Assembly (NCBI GenBank): GCA_024276465.1
Contig: JAJRXD010000024.1
Span: 1 to 64,000 of the forward strand
Direction: 5' to 3'
From: Deltaproteobacteria bacterium
GTDB taxonomy: Bacteria; Desulfobacterota; WTBG01; CAIYCZ01; CAIRTM01
DNA: 64,000 bases
Shown piece by piece: positions 8,678 through 16,787 of the stretch; within the stretch, counting starts at the first letter, position 1, and every line of letters starts with the position of its first letter. The notes beneath the pieces are model-generated. The model did no database searches. It was given only the letters and a program-made list of their open reading frames with translations, and was not told the origin of the DNA. A program made the translations under genes and the position numbers.

Positions 8678-8802
8678 GCGACAAAGTAAAAAGTTCCCGA
8701 TACAAGGCACGCAAATCCGAAGGAGTGAGGCGTACTTGTTCGTACGCTGCAATGACTGAGGATGCAGCGTAACGCAGCAGATGGACTTTTTACGAAGTCG
8801 TC
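8678..8802. repeat. dispersed palindromic repeat family B, copy 1
   Basis: About 125 bp with terminal inverted repeats (GCGACAAAGTAAAAAGT / ACTTTTTACGAAGTCGTC). It contains GTGAGGCGTACTTGTTCGTA and a GCAGCGTAACGCAGCAGATG segment. It directly abuts the stop codon of the YHS gene. Other copies are at 10687-10811 and 28937-29059. Confidence 0.8.
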
Positions 8803-9123
8803 TTAATGGTTATGACCTGAATGATCAGTATGCTCAGCACCTTTGCCTGCTTTTTCAGCAGCCTTCTCAAGTTCAACCCCTTCCTTCTTCATCTTCTTTA
8901 CATACTTTTCAGGATCTTTTTTAAATGTACTAACACATTTTGGACAGCAAAAGTATACTCTCTTGCCGTTATAATCCATATGTATGTTCTTGTCTACCTG
9001 CCCGCCCATTACAGGACAGGTTGTTTGTTCTTTTGCCATTACCACATCCCTTGTTAACAGGCTGAAGCAAAAAAGTAAAACCAGTACTGTACCTGCTAAA
9101 ACAGCTTTTTTCATTGTCTTCAT
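8803..9123 (-). CDS. exported YHS-domain metal-binding protein
   Basis: 106 residues starting after a good AAGGAG site. The signal peptide (residues 1-31) is followed by a YHS-type motif, TTCPVMGGQVDKN, then GKRVYFCCPKCVSTFKKDPEKYV, which provides Cys ligands for a metal. The C-terminal tail is charged and His-rich (HTDHSGHNH), as in periplasmic copper-binding proteins. Located between cusC and cusB on the same strand, it probably holds or delivers Cu(I)/Ag(I) to the efflux complex. Family assignment is firm; a role as Cus chaperone is inferred from position and the His tail. Confidence 0.85.
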   Translation of the reverse strand: MKTMKKAVLAGTVLVLLFCFSLLTRDVVMAKEQTTCPVMGGQVDKNIHMDYNGKRVYFCCPKCVSTFKKDPEKYVKKMKKEGVELEKAAEKAGKGAEHTDHSGHNH

Positions 9124-9212
9124 AACAATCTCCTTTTCTGGGTTAAATAGTAAACAGTTAGTTATATAGCAATCTATACACTGCGTTTAAAATATTTGCT
9201 TATGATATTGAT

Positions 9213-9263
9213 TGTAGGAGCGGCTTCAGACGCGATATAATCGCACCTAAAGGTGCTCCTACA
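9213..9263. repeat. dispersed hairpin repeat family A, short copy
   Basis: TGTAGGAGCGGCTTCAGACG ... AAAGGTGCTCCTACA forms a hairpin just after cusC. It is a short member of the family whose long copies are at 27231-27395 and 30208-30370. Its left flank resembles the flank of the copy at 26684-26737. Confidence 0.75.
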
Positions 9264-9269
9264 TGCTCG

Positions 9270-10622
9270 TTAAAAAATTCTTTTACCCACCACTGCTTCA
9301 AGCCCTGCCAGATCCTTTTCATAATCCCTTACAGCCCTCTCGTACTCTATTTCAAAATTAAAAAGCGTAATCTGACTGTTGAGCAGAGTAAGAAAATCAA
9401 TCCTTGCCACCTGATACGCTGCCATATCAGCGCTGAGGGACTGCTCTGCCTGTGGAATAATACTGGCCCGGTAGAGATCCATGAGCTCTCTGCTCCTTTT
9501 AATTCTTGAACCAAAGTCCCTGACTGCAAAACAGACATCATTTCTAACACTCTCATATTGTGATTTTGCCTGTAATATACGGTAATGGGTTTCGGAAACC
9601 TTTTTATCCTGCTTGCTTCTAAACCAGATGGGGATATTCACTCCCACAAAAAAAGAGAGAAAATCCGGCCTGTCCCTGTCATCGGCAAGAGGCGCCACAA
9701 CAACATTACTGAATGTTCCGTCACTGGAATTAGTAACCCTTGCAGGAAACGGCTTTGAGCGCACCCGGTTGTCCCTCTGTCCGTAAGAAGCTGTAAAGGT
9801 AAATTGGGGGAAATACTGTTTCTTTGCCAGAAAATGTTCGGCCTCACTGCGTTCAATGTCATGTTTAAGAGCTTCCAGCAAAGGGTTGCCTGCAAGCGCC
9901 ATTTTTTCAATTTCTTCATCTGTATAACCGAACTCGGTATTTTTTTTCACTACAGGAACCCCGCTTAACTTGACAGAGGAATTACGGTTAAGCAGCCTGA
10001 TTAAATCCGCTGAAACCGTTGTCTGCCTCTGCCTGAGGTTAATCAGTTTCTCCTGCATTTTATACAGCTCAACCTGGGCCGTCAAAATATCCTCCTGAAG
10101 GCCCTTTCCCACCTCATATTTTATCTGGGTAAGCTCAACAAATCTTGCAAGAAGATCCTCATTTTTCAGTGTGATCTTTATTGACTCATTAACAAAAAAA
10201 AGCTCGAAGTATGCTTTTTTTACATCCCGCACAACTTTAATCTTTTTATCTTCAAATTCACTTACTGCACTTTTTGCCTGCTCAACAGCCGCTTTTCCAC
10301 GCAGGGATGTTATTCCTGGAAAAGGCACATTCTGCTTTATGGAAACAGTCTTCTGCGTCATGTCCTGTTTATTAAAATCAAAATCATCCACTGGAACATT
10401 GTTGAGTCCAAAGGTGATCAAGGGATCATCCCATGCTTTGACCTGGGATGGCCGCTCCCACAGGGCATCTTTCCTCTTCTGAAAAGATTCTATTCCAGGA
10501 TTGTTTGCAAGTGCCTCCTGAATAAGAGCTTCAAGATCCAGAACATCCTGAGCAAAACAGTTGGTATAAAAAAAAGACAGAAAAAACAGGCAAAAAACAA
10601 CTTGCGAAAAAACCATTTTCAT
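9270..10622 (-). CDS. cusC: outer-membrane efflux channel, TolC/CusC family
   Basis: 450 residues with signal peptide (residues 1-24, ending TNCFA) and a GGGGGA ribosome binding site. It shows the two-fold repeated OEP layout: an N-terminal ALANNPGIESFQKRKDAL stretch, long helical hairpins and strands such as FTASYGQRDNR and FVGVNIPIWFR. Near the end, QVARIDFLTLLNSQITLFNFEIEYERAVRDYEKDLAGLE is typical of metal-efflux channels. No lipobox Cys at the expected position, unlike E. coli CusC. It is first in the cusC-YHS-cusB-cusA order and should form the outer-membrane exit duct. Confidence 0.9.
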   Translation of the reverse strand: MKMVFSQVVFCLFFLSFFYTNCFAQDVLDLEALIQEALANNPGIESFQKRKDALWERPSQVKAWDDPLITFGLNNVPVDDFDFNKQDMTQKTVSIKQNVPFPGITSLRGKAAVEQAKSAVSEFEDKKIKVVRDVKKAYFELFFVNESIKITLKNEDLLARFVELTQIKYEVGKGLQEDILTAQVELYKMQEKLINLRQRQTTVSADLIRLLNRNSSVKLSGVPVVKKNTEFGYTDEEIEKMALAGNPLLEALKHDIERSEAEHFLAKKQYFPQFTFTASYGQRDNRVRSKPFPARVTNSSDGTFSNVVVAPLADDRDRPDFLSFFVGVNIPIWFRSKQDKKVSETHYRILQAKSQYESVRNDVCFAVRDFGSRIKRSRELMDLYRASIIPQAEQSLSADMAAYQVARIDFLTLLNSQITLFNFEIEYERAVRDYEKDLAGLEAVVGKRIF

Positions 10623-10686
10623 AATCCCCCGTTCTTTAAATATCTGTTAAAACCCACTTCATTTCCTTCCTAAAACCAACAGGTCT

Positions 10687-10811
10687 GATGGCGTCATAAA
10701 AAGTCCAACTTCGGCGTTGTGCGGCATCCCTCGTCATTGCAACGTACAGTAAGTACGATTCATTCCTCAGGATTTGCACGCCTTGAATTTGAAGCTTTTT
10801 ACTTTGCCATC
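10687..10811. repeat. dispersed palindromic repeat family B, copy 2
   Basis: Arms GATGGCGTCATAAAAAGTCC and GCTTTTTACTTTGCCATC enclose the conserved middle with GCATCCCTCGTCATTGCAAC. It lies about 25 bp after the stop of the thioredoxin-like gene and in the opposite orientation to copy 1. Confidence 0.8.
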
Positions 10812-10836
10812 AAATTTTGACCTTTCAACAAAGTCG

Positions 10837-12564
10837 TCAGGGATGTCCATTGCATTTTTCGGGATGCGAACCAAAAACACTGCAGTATATCTCCCCATCC
10901 ACAACAACATAAACACCATGGAGCGGACATCCCGGCAGATTGTTTTCAGCCATCACCGCCTGCAAAGAATCATCATCTAAAACAAAATTTTTATTGGCCT
11001 TTTTTATCTGTTCTATTTTCTGTTGTATATTGCAGTAATTTTCAAAACAGACCTGTTTCCAGCCCGCCCACATGAACTTATAATATTTGAATTGCCCGAA
11101 AATATCTTTCCCGTCATTTAAGGCTTCATACACCAGACTGGTTGTCATGGTAGCAGTTGTAACAGCATCGGCTTTAGGATTAAAGGGAAAATTTTCAAAA
11201 ATACTCCTTCCAGCAACAGATCTCTTTACTTTCTCCACATCTTTTTCTGACCATGCAATATTTCCAGCCTTTGTCAGTTGCACAGGAATAAAGTCACGTA
11301 TAATTCCCTCCTGGTCTATAATGTATATGAAATGGCCGTCGTGGCAGACATCACACAGGCTTGGGCAGCTTTCAAGTCTGGAAAACAGGTAGACCTCGTC
11401 ACGTTTGGGATACAATGTTGTAACATATATCTCTTTTCCATTGCCCATGATAAGCTTTTCAGTGTTAATTATTTTTTTCCCGGCCCTTCTTATATGCTCC
11501 TCTATAAGCTGTATTATATCTTCCTCTTCCATTTCAAGTATTGCTGAAAACTCTTTCCCCTGTATAATGTCCCGGGCATTATACAGGGTTATTGCATCTC
11601 CCCTGAATCCGATCCTTCCGGATTCATTGATGTAATATACTGCCGGGGAATCATCTGAATTGAATGCATCAAACGGGTTTTCCCCTGCTGTTTTGCCCAT
11701 ATAAAAAGAGGGTGAGCCCATCATGGTTTTCACATTCAGGGAAAAACCGGGGAAGGGAAAAAGAACTACCGTAACATCAGGAAACAGTTTCAGTATTTTA
11801 CGAAATACCTCAATTTGATTTTCAGGCTTTCTTGTGTCCATTGACAGAGGAAATTCCCTGTCAACAGGAAAATAAAAAATTACCCTTTTTCCTTCAAAAC
11901 TTTTTTCGTCAAAATTCTTTCCACCTGCAGTAAAGGAATACCGGGGAGCCATATTGCCGGGCTCAATCCCGGAAATCTTGCCCCGAAGAACAAACCTTAT
12001 TATTGAAAGATAGCGATCCTTTGAAAAAGCCCCATCTGTGTGGTAGTCAATCACAAAGCCTTTTGCCTCTTTCCTGAGAATATCGGTGTGAGGAATTTTC
12101 TGGATCTCCCCTGTTACAGTAAATATTTTTTTCTGTTGATCCGGTATAATAGGATACTGTGGCCAGAATTTTTCCCTTAAATCAAGGACCTCTTCAAATG
12201 AATTGCCGACTGCAATACCCAAAACACATACCTTCTCAGAAAGGTCCGGATCTTTTTTTATGTTCAGATAAAGTTCATTGAAAGTGTCAACCGCCCTCCT
12301 GCAGGTATCACAGTATACATTCAGCATTTCGACCACAACCACATCCTGCTGCAGGTCATTAAGTGAAAAATCCTTTTCAAAATCTATCCGGAGGTAAGAA
12401 CATTCCTCCTTTTCAAAAAAATTTGTTTGTGTAAAAACAGGATACGGGTCTCCAATGCCAATTGCAAATGAAGAACCTGCAATAAAGAAAACAAGTGCCA
12501 GCAGTATTGGCGCCTGAAAAATTAAAGATGCTTTTTTTGCTTTCATAAGGCGAAAAGTTTGCAT
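10837..12564 (-). CDS. exported protein with two thioredoxin-like folds and an FMN-binding-like C-terminal motif
   Basis: 575 residues. After a signal peptide (about residues 1-34), the first TlpA/Trx-like domain carries EMLNVYCDTCRRAVDTFN, a redox CxxC. A second Trx-like domain starts near residue 205 (PGNMAPRYSFTAGGKNFDEKSFEGKRVIFYFP) but has no CxxC. A later segment has CPSLCDVCHDGH. Near residue 460, ADAVTTATMTTSLVYEAL resembles the D-A-V-S-G-A-T flavin-attachment region of FMN-binding domains, though the Gly is missing. The C-terminus, with CPLHGVYVVVDGEIYCSVFG, is Cys-rich. It probably acts in periplasmic electron transfer or thiol chemistry. No named family is recognised. An alternative start is ATG 12546; neither has a clear Shine-Dalgarno site. 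Confidence 0.65.
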   Translation of the reverse strand: MQTFRLMKAKKASLIFQAPILLALVFFIAGSSFAIGIGDPYPVFTQTNFFEKEECSYLRIDFEKDFSLNDLQQDVVVVEMLNVYCDTCRRAVDTFNELYLNIKKDPDLSEKVCVLGIAVGNSFEEVLDLREKFWPQYPIIPDQQKKIFTVTGEIQKIPHTDILRKEAKGFVIDYHTDGAFSKDRYLSIIRFVLRGKISGIEPGNMAPRYSFTAGGKNFDEKSFEGKRVIFYFPVDREFPLSMDTRKPENQIEVFRKILKLFPDVTVVLFPFPGFSLNVKTMMGSPSFYMGKTAGENPFDAFNSDDSPAVYYINESGRIGFRGDAITLYNARDIIQGKEFSAILEMEEEDIIQLIEEHIRRAGKKIINTEKLIMGNGKEIYVTTLYPKRDEVYLFSRLESCPSLCDVCHDGHFIYIIDQEGIIRDFIPVQLTKAGNIAWSEKDVEKVKRSVAGRSIFENFPFNPKADAVTTATMTTSLVYEALNDGKDIFGQFKYYKFMWAGWKQVCFENYCNIQQKIEQIKKANKNFVLDDDSLQAVMAENNLPGCPLHGVYVVVDGEIYCSVFGSHPEKCNGHP

Positions 12565-12577
12565 TTAAAAAAAATTA

Positions 12578-12970
12578 TTACTTTTTTGTCGTCTTTCTCG
12601 TAAGGTAAAAAATCGTGCTTCCTGAAAGAGCCATAAAAATCAAAGAGACTCCCAGCAATATACGATACACACTGACCAGAAACCCGCCCCCGTGGTGAAG
12701 ATCTGCTGAGATTTTCTGCCACAATGCCACCCCGGTTACACGAACATGCTGGTCAGTTACAGAACTTTCACCGGGTTTCTGCTGCATGTCTGTGGACTGT
12801 TCTTTTTCATGGTCAGGGCTGACAGTCAGTGGTTCACTATGCGCATGACTGCTTGAAACGGAAAGCCCCCTAAGGCTGAGAAAAATACCGGTCCCGGACT
12901 GGAGCAAAATAAAAAAGGCAGATATGAGTCCTGCAGCTCTATGCATCCTTCTTAAATTCAGCTGGTTCAT
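12578..12970 (-). CDS. PepSY-associated TM-helix protein
   Basis: 130 residues behind a strong GGGGGAGGTGGT site. The N-terminus LRRMHRAAGLISAFFILLQSGTGIF is the usual His-containing first helix of PepSY-associated membrane proteins. A second hydrophobic helix near residues 102-125 (YRILLGVSLIFMALSGSTIFYL) is preceded by LHHGGGF. The His residues at the helix ends could coordinate haem, as proposed for related membrane proteins. The middle portion is a polar periplasmic loop. It lies 13 bp upstream of the thioredoxin-like gene, so the two are probably co-transcribed. Confidence 0.75.
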   Translation of the reverse strand: MNQLNLRRMHRAAGLISAFFILLQSGTGIFLSLRGLSVSSSHAHSEPLTVSPDHEKEQSTDMQQKPGESSVTDQHVRVTGVALWQKISADLHHGGGFLVSVYRILLGVSLIFMALSGSTIFYLTRKTTKK

Positions 12971-13104
12971 ACCACCTCCCCCTTTTTAATGCTAACCATT
13001 TTTATGATTGGATAACTCCTTATAAATAATTAATTTATATTTTTCAAGTTTTTTCTGTCATTATTAAATCCGGTTTCAAACAGACTCTACTTCCTGGTAA
13101 AATG

Positions 13105-13905
13105 CTAAAACCTGTAACTGACTCCGAAAATAAACTGATTGTGAAGTCCTGAACCCAAATCTCCCAGTGCAAAATCTACCTGAAAGTTAGCCTGAACATT
13201 GTACCTTAGAAAATAAACAGTCCAGTCATCAATTTCAGGCTGACTCTTGTAATCCATTCCAAAAACAACCTTCTCGGTTATAATTTCAAATATCCCCTGA
13301 AAGCCTGTTCTGCGCTTGCTGCTGAATCCAAACAGACCGTTTGCAATGGCTTTTGTTGAGTTTATCCCTACAGTTGGAGCAAACTTGAATGAGATAACAC
13401 TGCCAATCTTAATTGGAATGATTTTGGTAGCGGACAGATAATAATCGTTTCCATAATCACTGCCTGGAATGTCTCCCTCCATGTTTCGATGAATTGCTCC
13501 AATGGCCAATGCTGGAATCCATCTGTTTCCCCTGAAGTTGTGTTCAAGAAATTGAAATTTACCGTGCAGAATATGCATATCCATGGTAGAATCCATTACC
13601 TGTCTGGTATACCCTAATTCAAATCTATTCATAAATCCTTTGGTTATATGGTAGGCAGTCAGATCATTGGAATCCAGGTTAACATAGTGAAACCCTATCT
13701 TTGGTGTACTTAATCCTTTCCATTCATCGAATAAATTGGAAGATGGTTCGGAAGGAACCACGAAAGCATTGGGGACAACCCCTGATCCTGTTACTCCATC
13801 CAGATTCAACCCAATTTCAGCCATGGTTTCATCCCTGACCAGCAGGCACAACATCAAAACAAAAACAAATAATATTTTTTTTGAAATACCATCAGGTTTT
13901 TTCAA
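13105..13905 (-). CDS. DUF3034-type outer-membrane protein
   Basis: I choose TTG 13905 as start because AAGGAG lies 8-9 nt upstream and the frame then opens with a signal peptide ending near TMA. The mature N-terminus GLNLDGVTGSGVVPNAFVV is characteristic of the DUF3034 family. The rest alternates polar and aromatic residues in short strands and ends in aromatic F (FGVSYRF), as expected for an outer-membrane beta-barrel. Function unknown. It ends with TAG. Its place between PAS and PepSY genes suggests an envelope role in the same regulon. Confidence 0.75.
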   Translation of the reverse strand: MKKPDGISKKILFVFVLMLCLLVRDETMAEIGLNLDGVTGSGVVPNAFVVPSEPSSNLFDEWKGLSTPKIGFHYVNLDSNDLTAYHITKGFMNRFELGYTRQVMDSTMDMHILHGKFQFLEHNFRGNRWIPALAIGAIHRNMEGDIPGSDYGNDYYLSATKIIPIKIGSVISFKFAPTVGINSTKAIANGLFGFSSKRRTGFQGIFEIITEKVVFGMDYKSQPEIDDWTVYFLRYNVQANFQVDFALGDLGSGLHNQFIFGVSYRF

Positions 13906-14064
13906 TTTACATCTCCTTTTGTGATACTCCACCCAACCTCTGGCCGGAGTGTACTTGCTCTTTAACTTTAATTATTTTTGATACATGTCTCTCAACCCTG
14001 CACTAATGTGTGGGGTGTGCAAGGCACAGTCCTGTTACAAAAAAATTCTCTGGTTAAGATTTGG

Positions 14065-14499
14065 TTAAATATGCAATATCAATACCCCCACCCGTTTATA
14101 AGGTATTCCTGAACCGTTCCACAGGGTAGTTCCACAATCAGACACATATGTAAAAACCCCGTTCTTTCTCCGGACACGATACTTTGCAAAATACGGCTCG
14201 TCTGTTTCCAAATGGTGCTGAATACTGCTGGTTAATCCGCCCAGGTCGTCAAAATGAATTATCTCTTCCCACTTTTCCAGTGTTTCAGGAAACTCAGCAT
14301 ATGAGTATCCAAGCCTTTCACCAATATTGCCGTACCATTCGATTTGTCCTGTCAGGTTATTACATTCATAAGCAAAACTTAATTTTATTTCAGAGGCCGA
14401 CTGTTTCTGCTTATTTGACTGCAACAATACTGTTTTTTTCTTAACAGTGACTGGTTTTATTTCTAAAGATCTTTTTTGAAACATGCTCATATTTTTCAT
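14065..14499 (-). CDS. stand-alone PAS-domain protein
   Basis: 144 residues after an AAAGGGG site. Residues 45-144 form one PAS_3-like fold: FAYECNNLTGQIEWYGNI, then YAEFPETLEKWEEIIHFDDL and YRVRRKNGVFTYVSDCGTTLW. No kinase, cyclase or DNA-binding domain follows, and there is no signal peptide, so it is cytoplasmic. It may be a free sensor module acting on another protein or a remnant of a larger sensor. It sits 16 bp before the stop-side of the DUF3034 intergenic region and directly downstream of the beta-propeller gene on the same strand. Confidence 0.7.
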   Translation of the reverse strand: MKNMSMFQKRSLEIKPVTVKKKTVLLQSNKQKQSASEIKLSFAYECNNLTGQIEWYGNIGERLGYSYAEFPETLEKWEEIIHFDDLGGLTSSIQHHLETDEPYFAKYRVRRKNGVFTYVSDCGTTLWNGSGIPYKRVGVLILHI

Positions 14500-14514
14500 A
14501 ATAAAACCCCTTTG

Positions 14515-16782
14515 CTATGGCCAGAGTTTATTAAATATAATGTCGCTGTCAACTGCTTCCTTTATATCTTCTATTGCCTGTTTAAGAGCAGGACTTGCGT
14601 TTGTTTTGATCAAATCAGCTATATTTAAAATGTCCGCGACAGTTTTATTATCAACGCTGAACTCTTTATTATATGAGCCGGGTTTTTCAACAATTCTGCT
14701 GATTACTTCTGCGGTCATTTTTTTCAGTCCTTCATCGGCAAGCAGCATTCCGGAGATCTCTTCAGCGTGTTCGTAATACAGGGCTATCAGGTTTTTGCCC
14801 ATATCAGTATTGTCCATTTTCAGGTCTCTGAATTTTCTCAAAACATCCAGCTTGGATTTGTCATTGCCTGTTGCTACTCTGGCAGGGCAATCAACAGGCT
14901 CTGGTTTGTTACCAGTTGAGTCAAAAGGACCCCCGAAACAGTAAACTTTACCGTTATAGGAATTGTAATAAACATGCCCGTCTGACAGGCTTGGTGACGG
15001 AACATTATAAAAGGACGTAGTTTGCTGATCCCAACCCCTGAGAATATTCTGTGAGTCCAGGTCAGCACACTGATCATCATCCGAACAAAACTGATATTCC
15101 CACACAAGTTTTAACTCTTTACCTGAACCATAATCATAACAGAAAAGCTTCTCTTTTCCGTTTATGAACTGTCCCTGCCAGGCACGTTCATAGTCGGTTG
15201 CTGCTATATAAAGCAGGGTCTGGGACGGTACGATAACCATGGACCCCGAACCTGAAAACCAGAAACCGCTTGACGGGATATCGTCTCCGGGGTTCCACTC
15301 GGGAACTCCAATATATGCCTCTCTGACCAGAGCCCCGGTTTTTTTGTTCACTACGAAGATATGTCCATTGTCAGAAGAACCAAGCACCCAGCCATGTGTT
15401 TCATCAATAGCTATGCCTGCAGTTAATCCTGAGGCCCCTTTTATTGAAAACCCTCCATGGTATGTCCACCTTTGAGCTCCGGTATTTTTGTTCATGGCCC
15501 AGAGCACCCCATCACTTCCAGGGAAAAAGATAGTGTCGCCTGATATGGACTGTGATCCTCCCTGGGCTACAGGTGTCGGCCCGAATGTCCAGTTATGCTC
15601 ACCATTGCTTTTAAAACTCCTGAAAAGTCCGAAACAGTTAGTGGTATGAAAATCATCATTGATATAAACATTCCCGTCATTGTCAACAGGAGGAATATTG
15701 GTTATTCCGCATCCCTGAGGGTCCCAGTCCCAGAGGATGGATCCGTCATCTTCATCCAGCGCATAAAACCATCCGTCATGTCCAACCCAGAAGGTTCCAA
15801 AATGATTGCCCCAGTGTGCACCCGCACCTACTGTGCTAAACATGGCCGGGCCGGCTTTGTTCACCCTGGCTGGATGATAGGTCTCTTCATCAGTGCTGAA
15901 AACATATGGAAATGAACGAAAGATCCAGTAGAAACCCGGCAGAAACGAGCCAATATAAACATTTCCATCATGAATTGACGGGGGTGAAAGGTGCCATGCA
16001 AACTTCTGGTCAAACCAGGGTGCATTCTCATTTGGTCCGCCGGGATCTTTAAAAGGTGTACGCTCCCAGATGGTTTCTCCTGTATCCATGTTCAGACATA
16101 TGACCCTCCCGTCAAAAGTTCCAAATATAATTTTGCTGTTCGGCGTATCAAGGGTAGGTCCTGAAATAAATTGAGCATATCCTTCCGGAAAGGCCAGGGG
16201 CTGAATGAGGGAAAATTTTGAACAGTCAGGCTTATCCGTGGTACATTCAAAGCACCATGACGGGCAATCGGCAGGATCTTCAACATAGCACCAGCCTGTA
16301 TTAGATTCCAGGGTCGGAACATCATTATAGCACCAGTCATATGGAATGCCCTCAGGTTCAGAGGTTGTGTTTTTATGAGGAAAAGACCTTGACCATATAA
16401 GTGTTTCACCTGTAAACTGGTCCACAGCTTCAACAATACCTCTGCCAGTTGTAAAAACCATGCCTTTATCCACCACCACAGGTCCTCCGGCTGCAGCAGG
16501 TGTCCCGGGCAGATCAGGACGGTCAGACCGGTCAACTTTCCAGAGAACGGTATTATCGGTTGGGTAACCAGAGTCCGGTGCTGCCGCAGTGTTCAATAAA
16601 TCGTGGCGCCAGCTGGGCCACGGGTATCTGGTTTCACCGGCACTGAGCGCAGTGACAGAACCCAAAATTCCGATAAAAGTGGCAGTAATTGTTAAAGTTA
16701 CAAGCTTTTTACACGTCTCCTTAATGGTCTTTCCTCCTTCTGAAAAATCGCGTATTGTCAATTTTTTTAGCAGCATTGCCAA
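14515..16782 (-). CDS. exported PQQ-like beta-propeller protein with CPA C-terminal domain
   Basis: 755 residues. A signal peptide is present (hydrophobic residues about 27-46, ending ALSAG). The body has repeated propeller blades of PQQ-enzyme type: EAVDQFTGETLIWSR, VICLNMDTGETIWER, YALDEDDGSILWDWDP, WAMNKNTGAQRWTYH and FVVNKKTGALVREA. Two Cys-rich insertions lie near residues 160-190. From about residue 632, CPARVATGNDKSKLDVLRKF begins a helical C-terminal domain also present in the 1727-aa protein at 45476-50659. No PQQ-dehydrogenase catalytic set was identified. The ATG at 16782 is 5 nt after the previous stop (coupling); an alternative non-ATG start near 16725 has a GGAGG site. It may bind a redox ligand or act as a scaffold. 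Confidence 0.8.
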   Translation of the reverse strand: MAMLLKKLTIRDFSEGGKTIKETCKKLVTLTITATFIGILGSVTALSAGETRYPWPSWRHDLLNTAAAPDSGYPTDNTVLWKVDRSDRPDLPGTPAAAGGPVVVDKGMVFTTGRGIVEAVDQFTGETLIWSRSFPHKNTTSEPEGIPYDWCYNDVPTLESNTGWCYVEDPADCPSWCFECTTDKPDCSKFSLIQPLAFPEGYAQFISGPTLDTPNSKIIFGTFDGRVICLNMDTGETIWERTPFKDPGGPNENAPWFDQKFAWHLSPPSIHDGNVYIGSFLPGFYWIFRSFPYVFSTDEETYHPARVNKAGPAMFSTVGAGAHWGNHFGTFWVGHDGWFYALDEDDGSILWDWDPQGCGITNIPPVDNDGNVYINDDFHTTNCFGLFRSFKSNGEHNWTFGPTPVAQGGSQSISGDTIFFPGSDGVLWAMNKNTGAQRWTYHGGFSIKGASGLTAGIAIDETHGWVLGSSDNGHIFVVNKKTGALVREAYIGVPEWNPGDDIPSSGFWFSGSGSMVIVPSQTLLYIAATDYERAWQGQFINGKEKLFCYDYGSGKELKLVWEYQFCSDDDQCADLDSQNILRGWDQQTTSFYNVPSPSLSDGHVYYNSYNGKVYCFGGPFDSTGNKPEPVDCPARVATGNDKSKLDVLRKFRDLKMDNTDMGKNLIALYYEHAEEISGMLLADEGLKKMTAEVISRIVEKPGSYNKEFSVDNKTVADILNIADLIKTNASPALKQAIEDIKEAVDSDIIFNKLWP

Positions 16783-16787
16783 ACACT

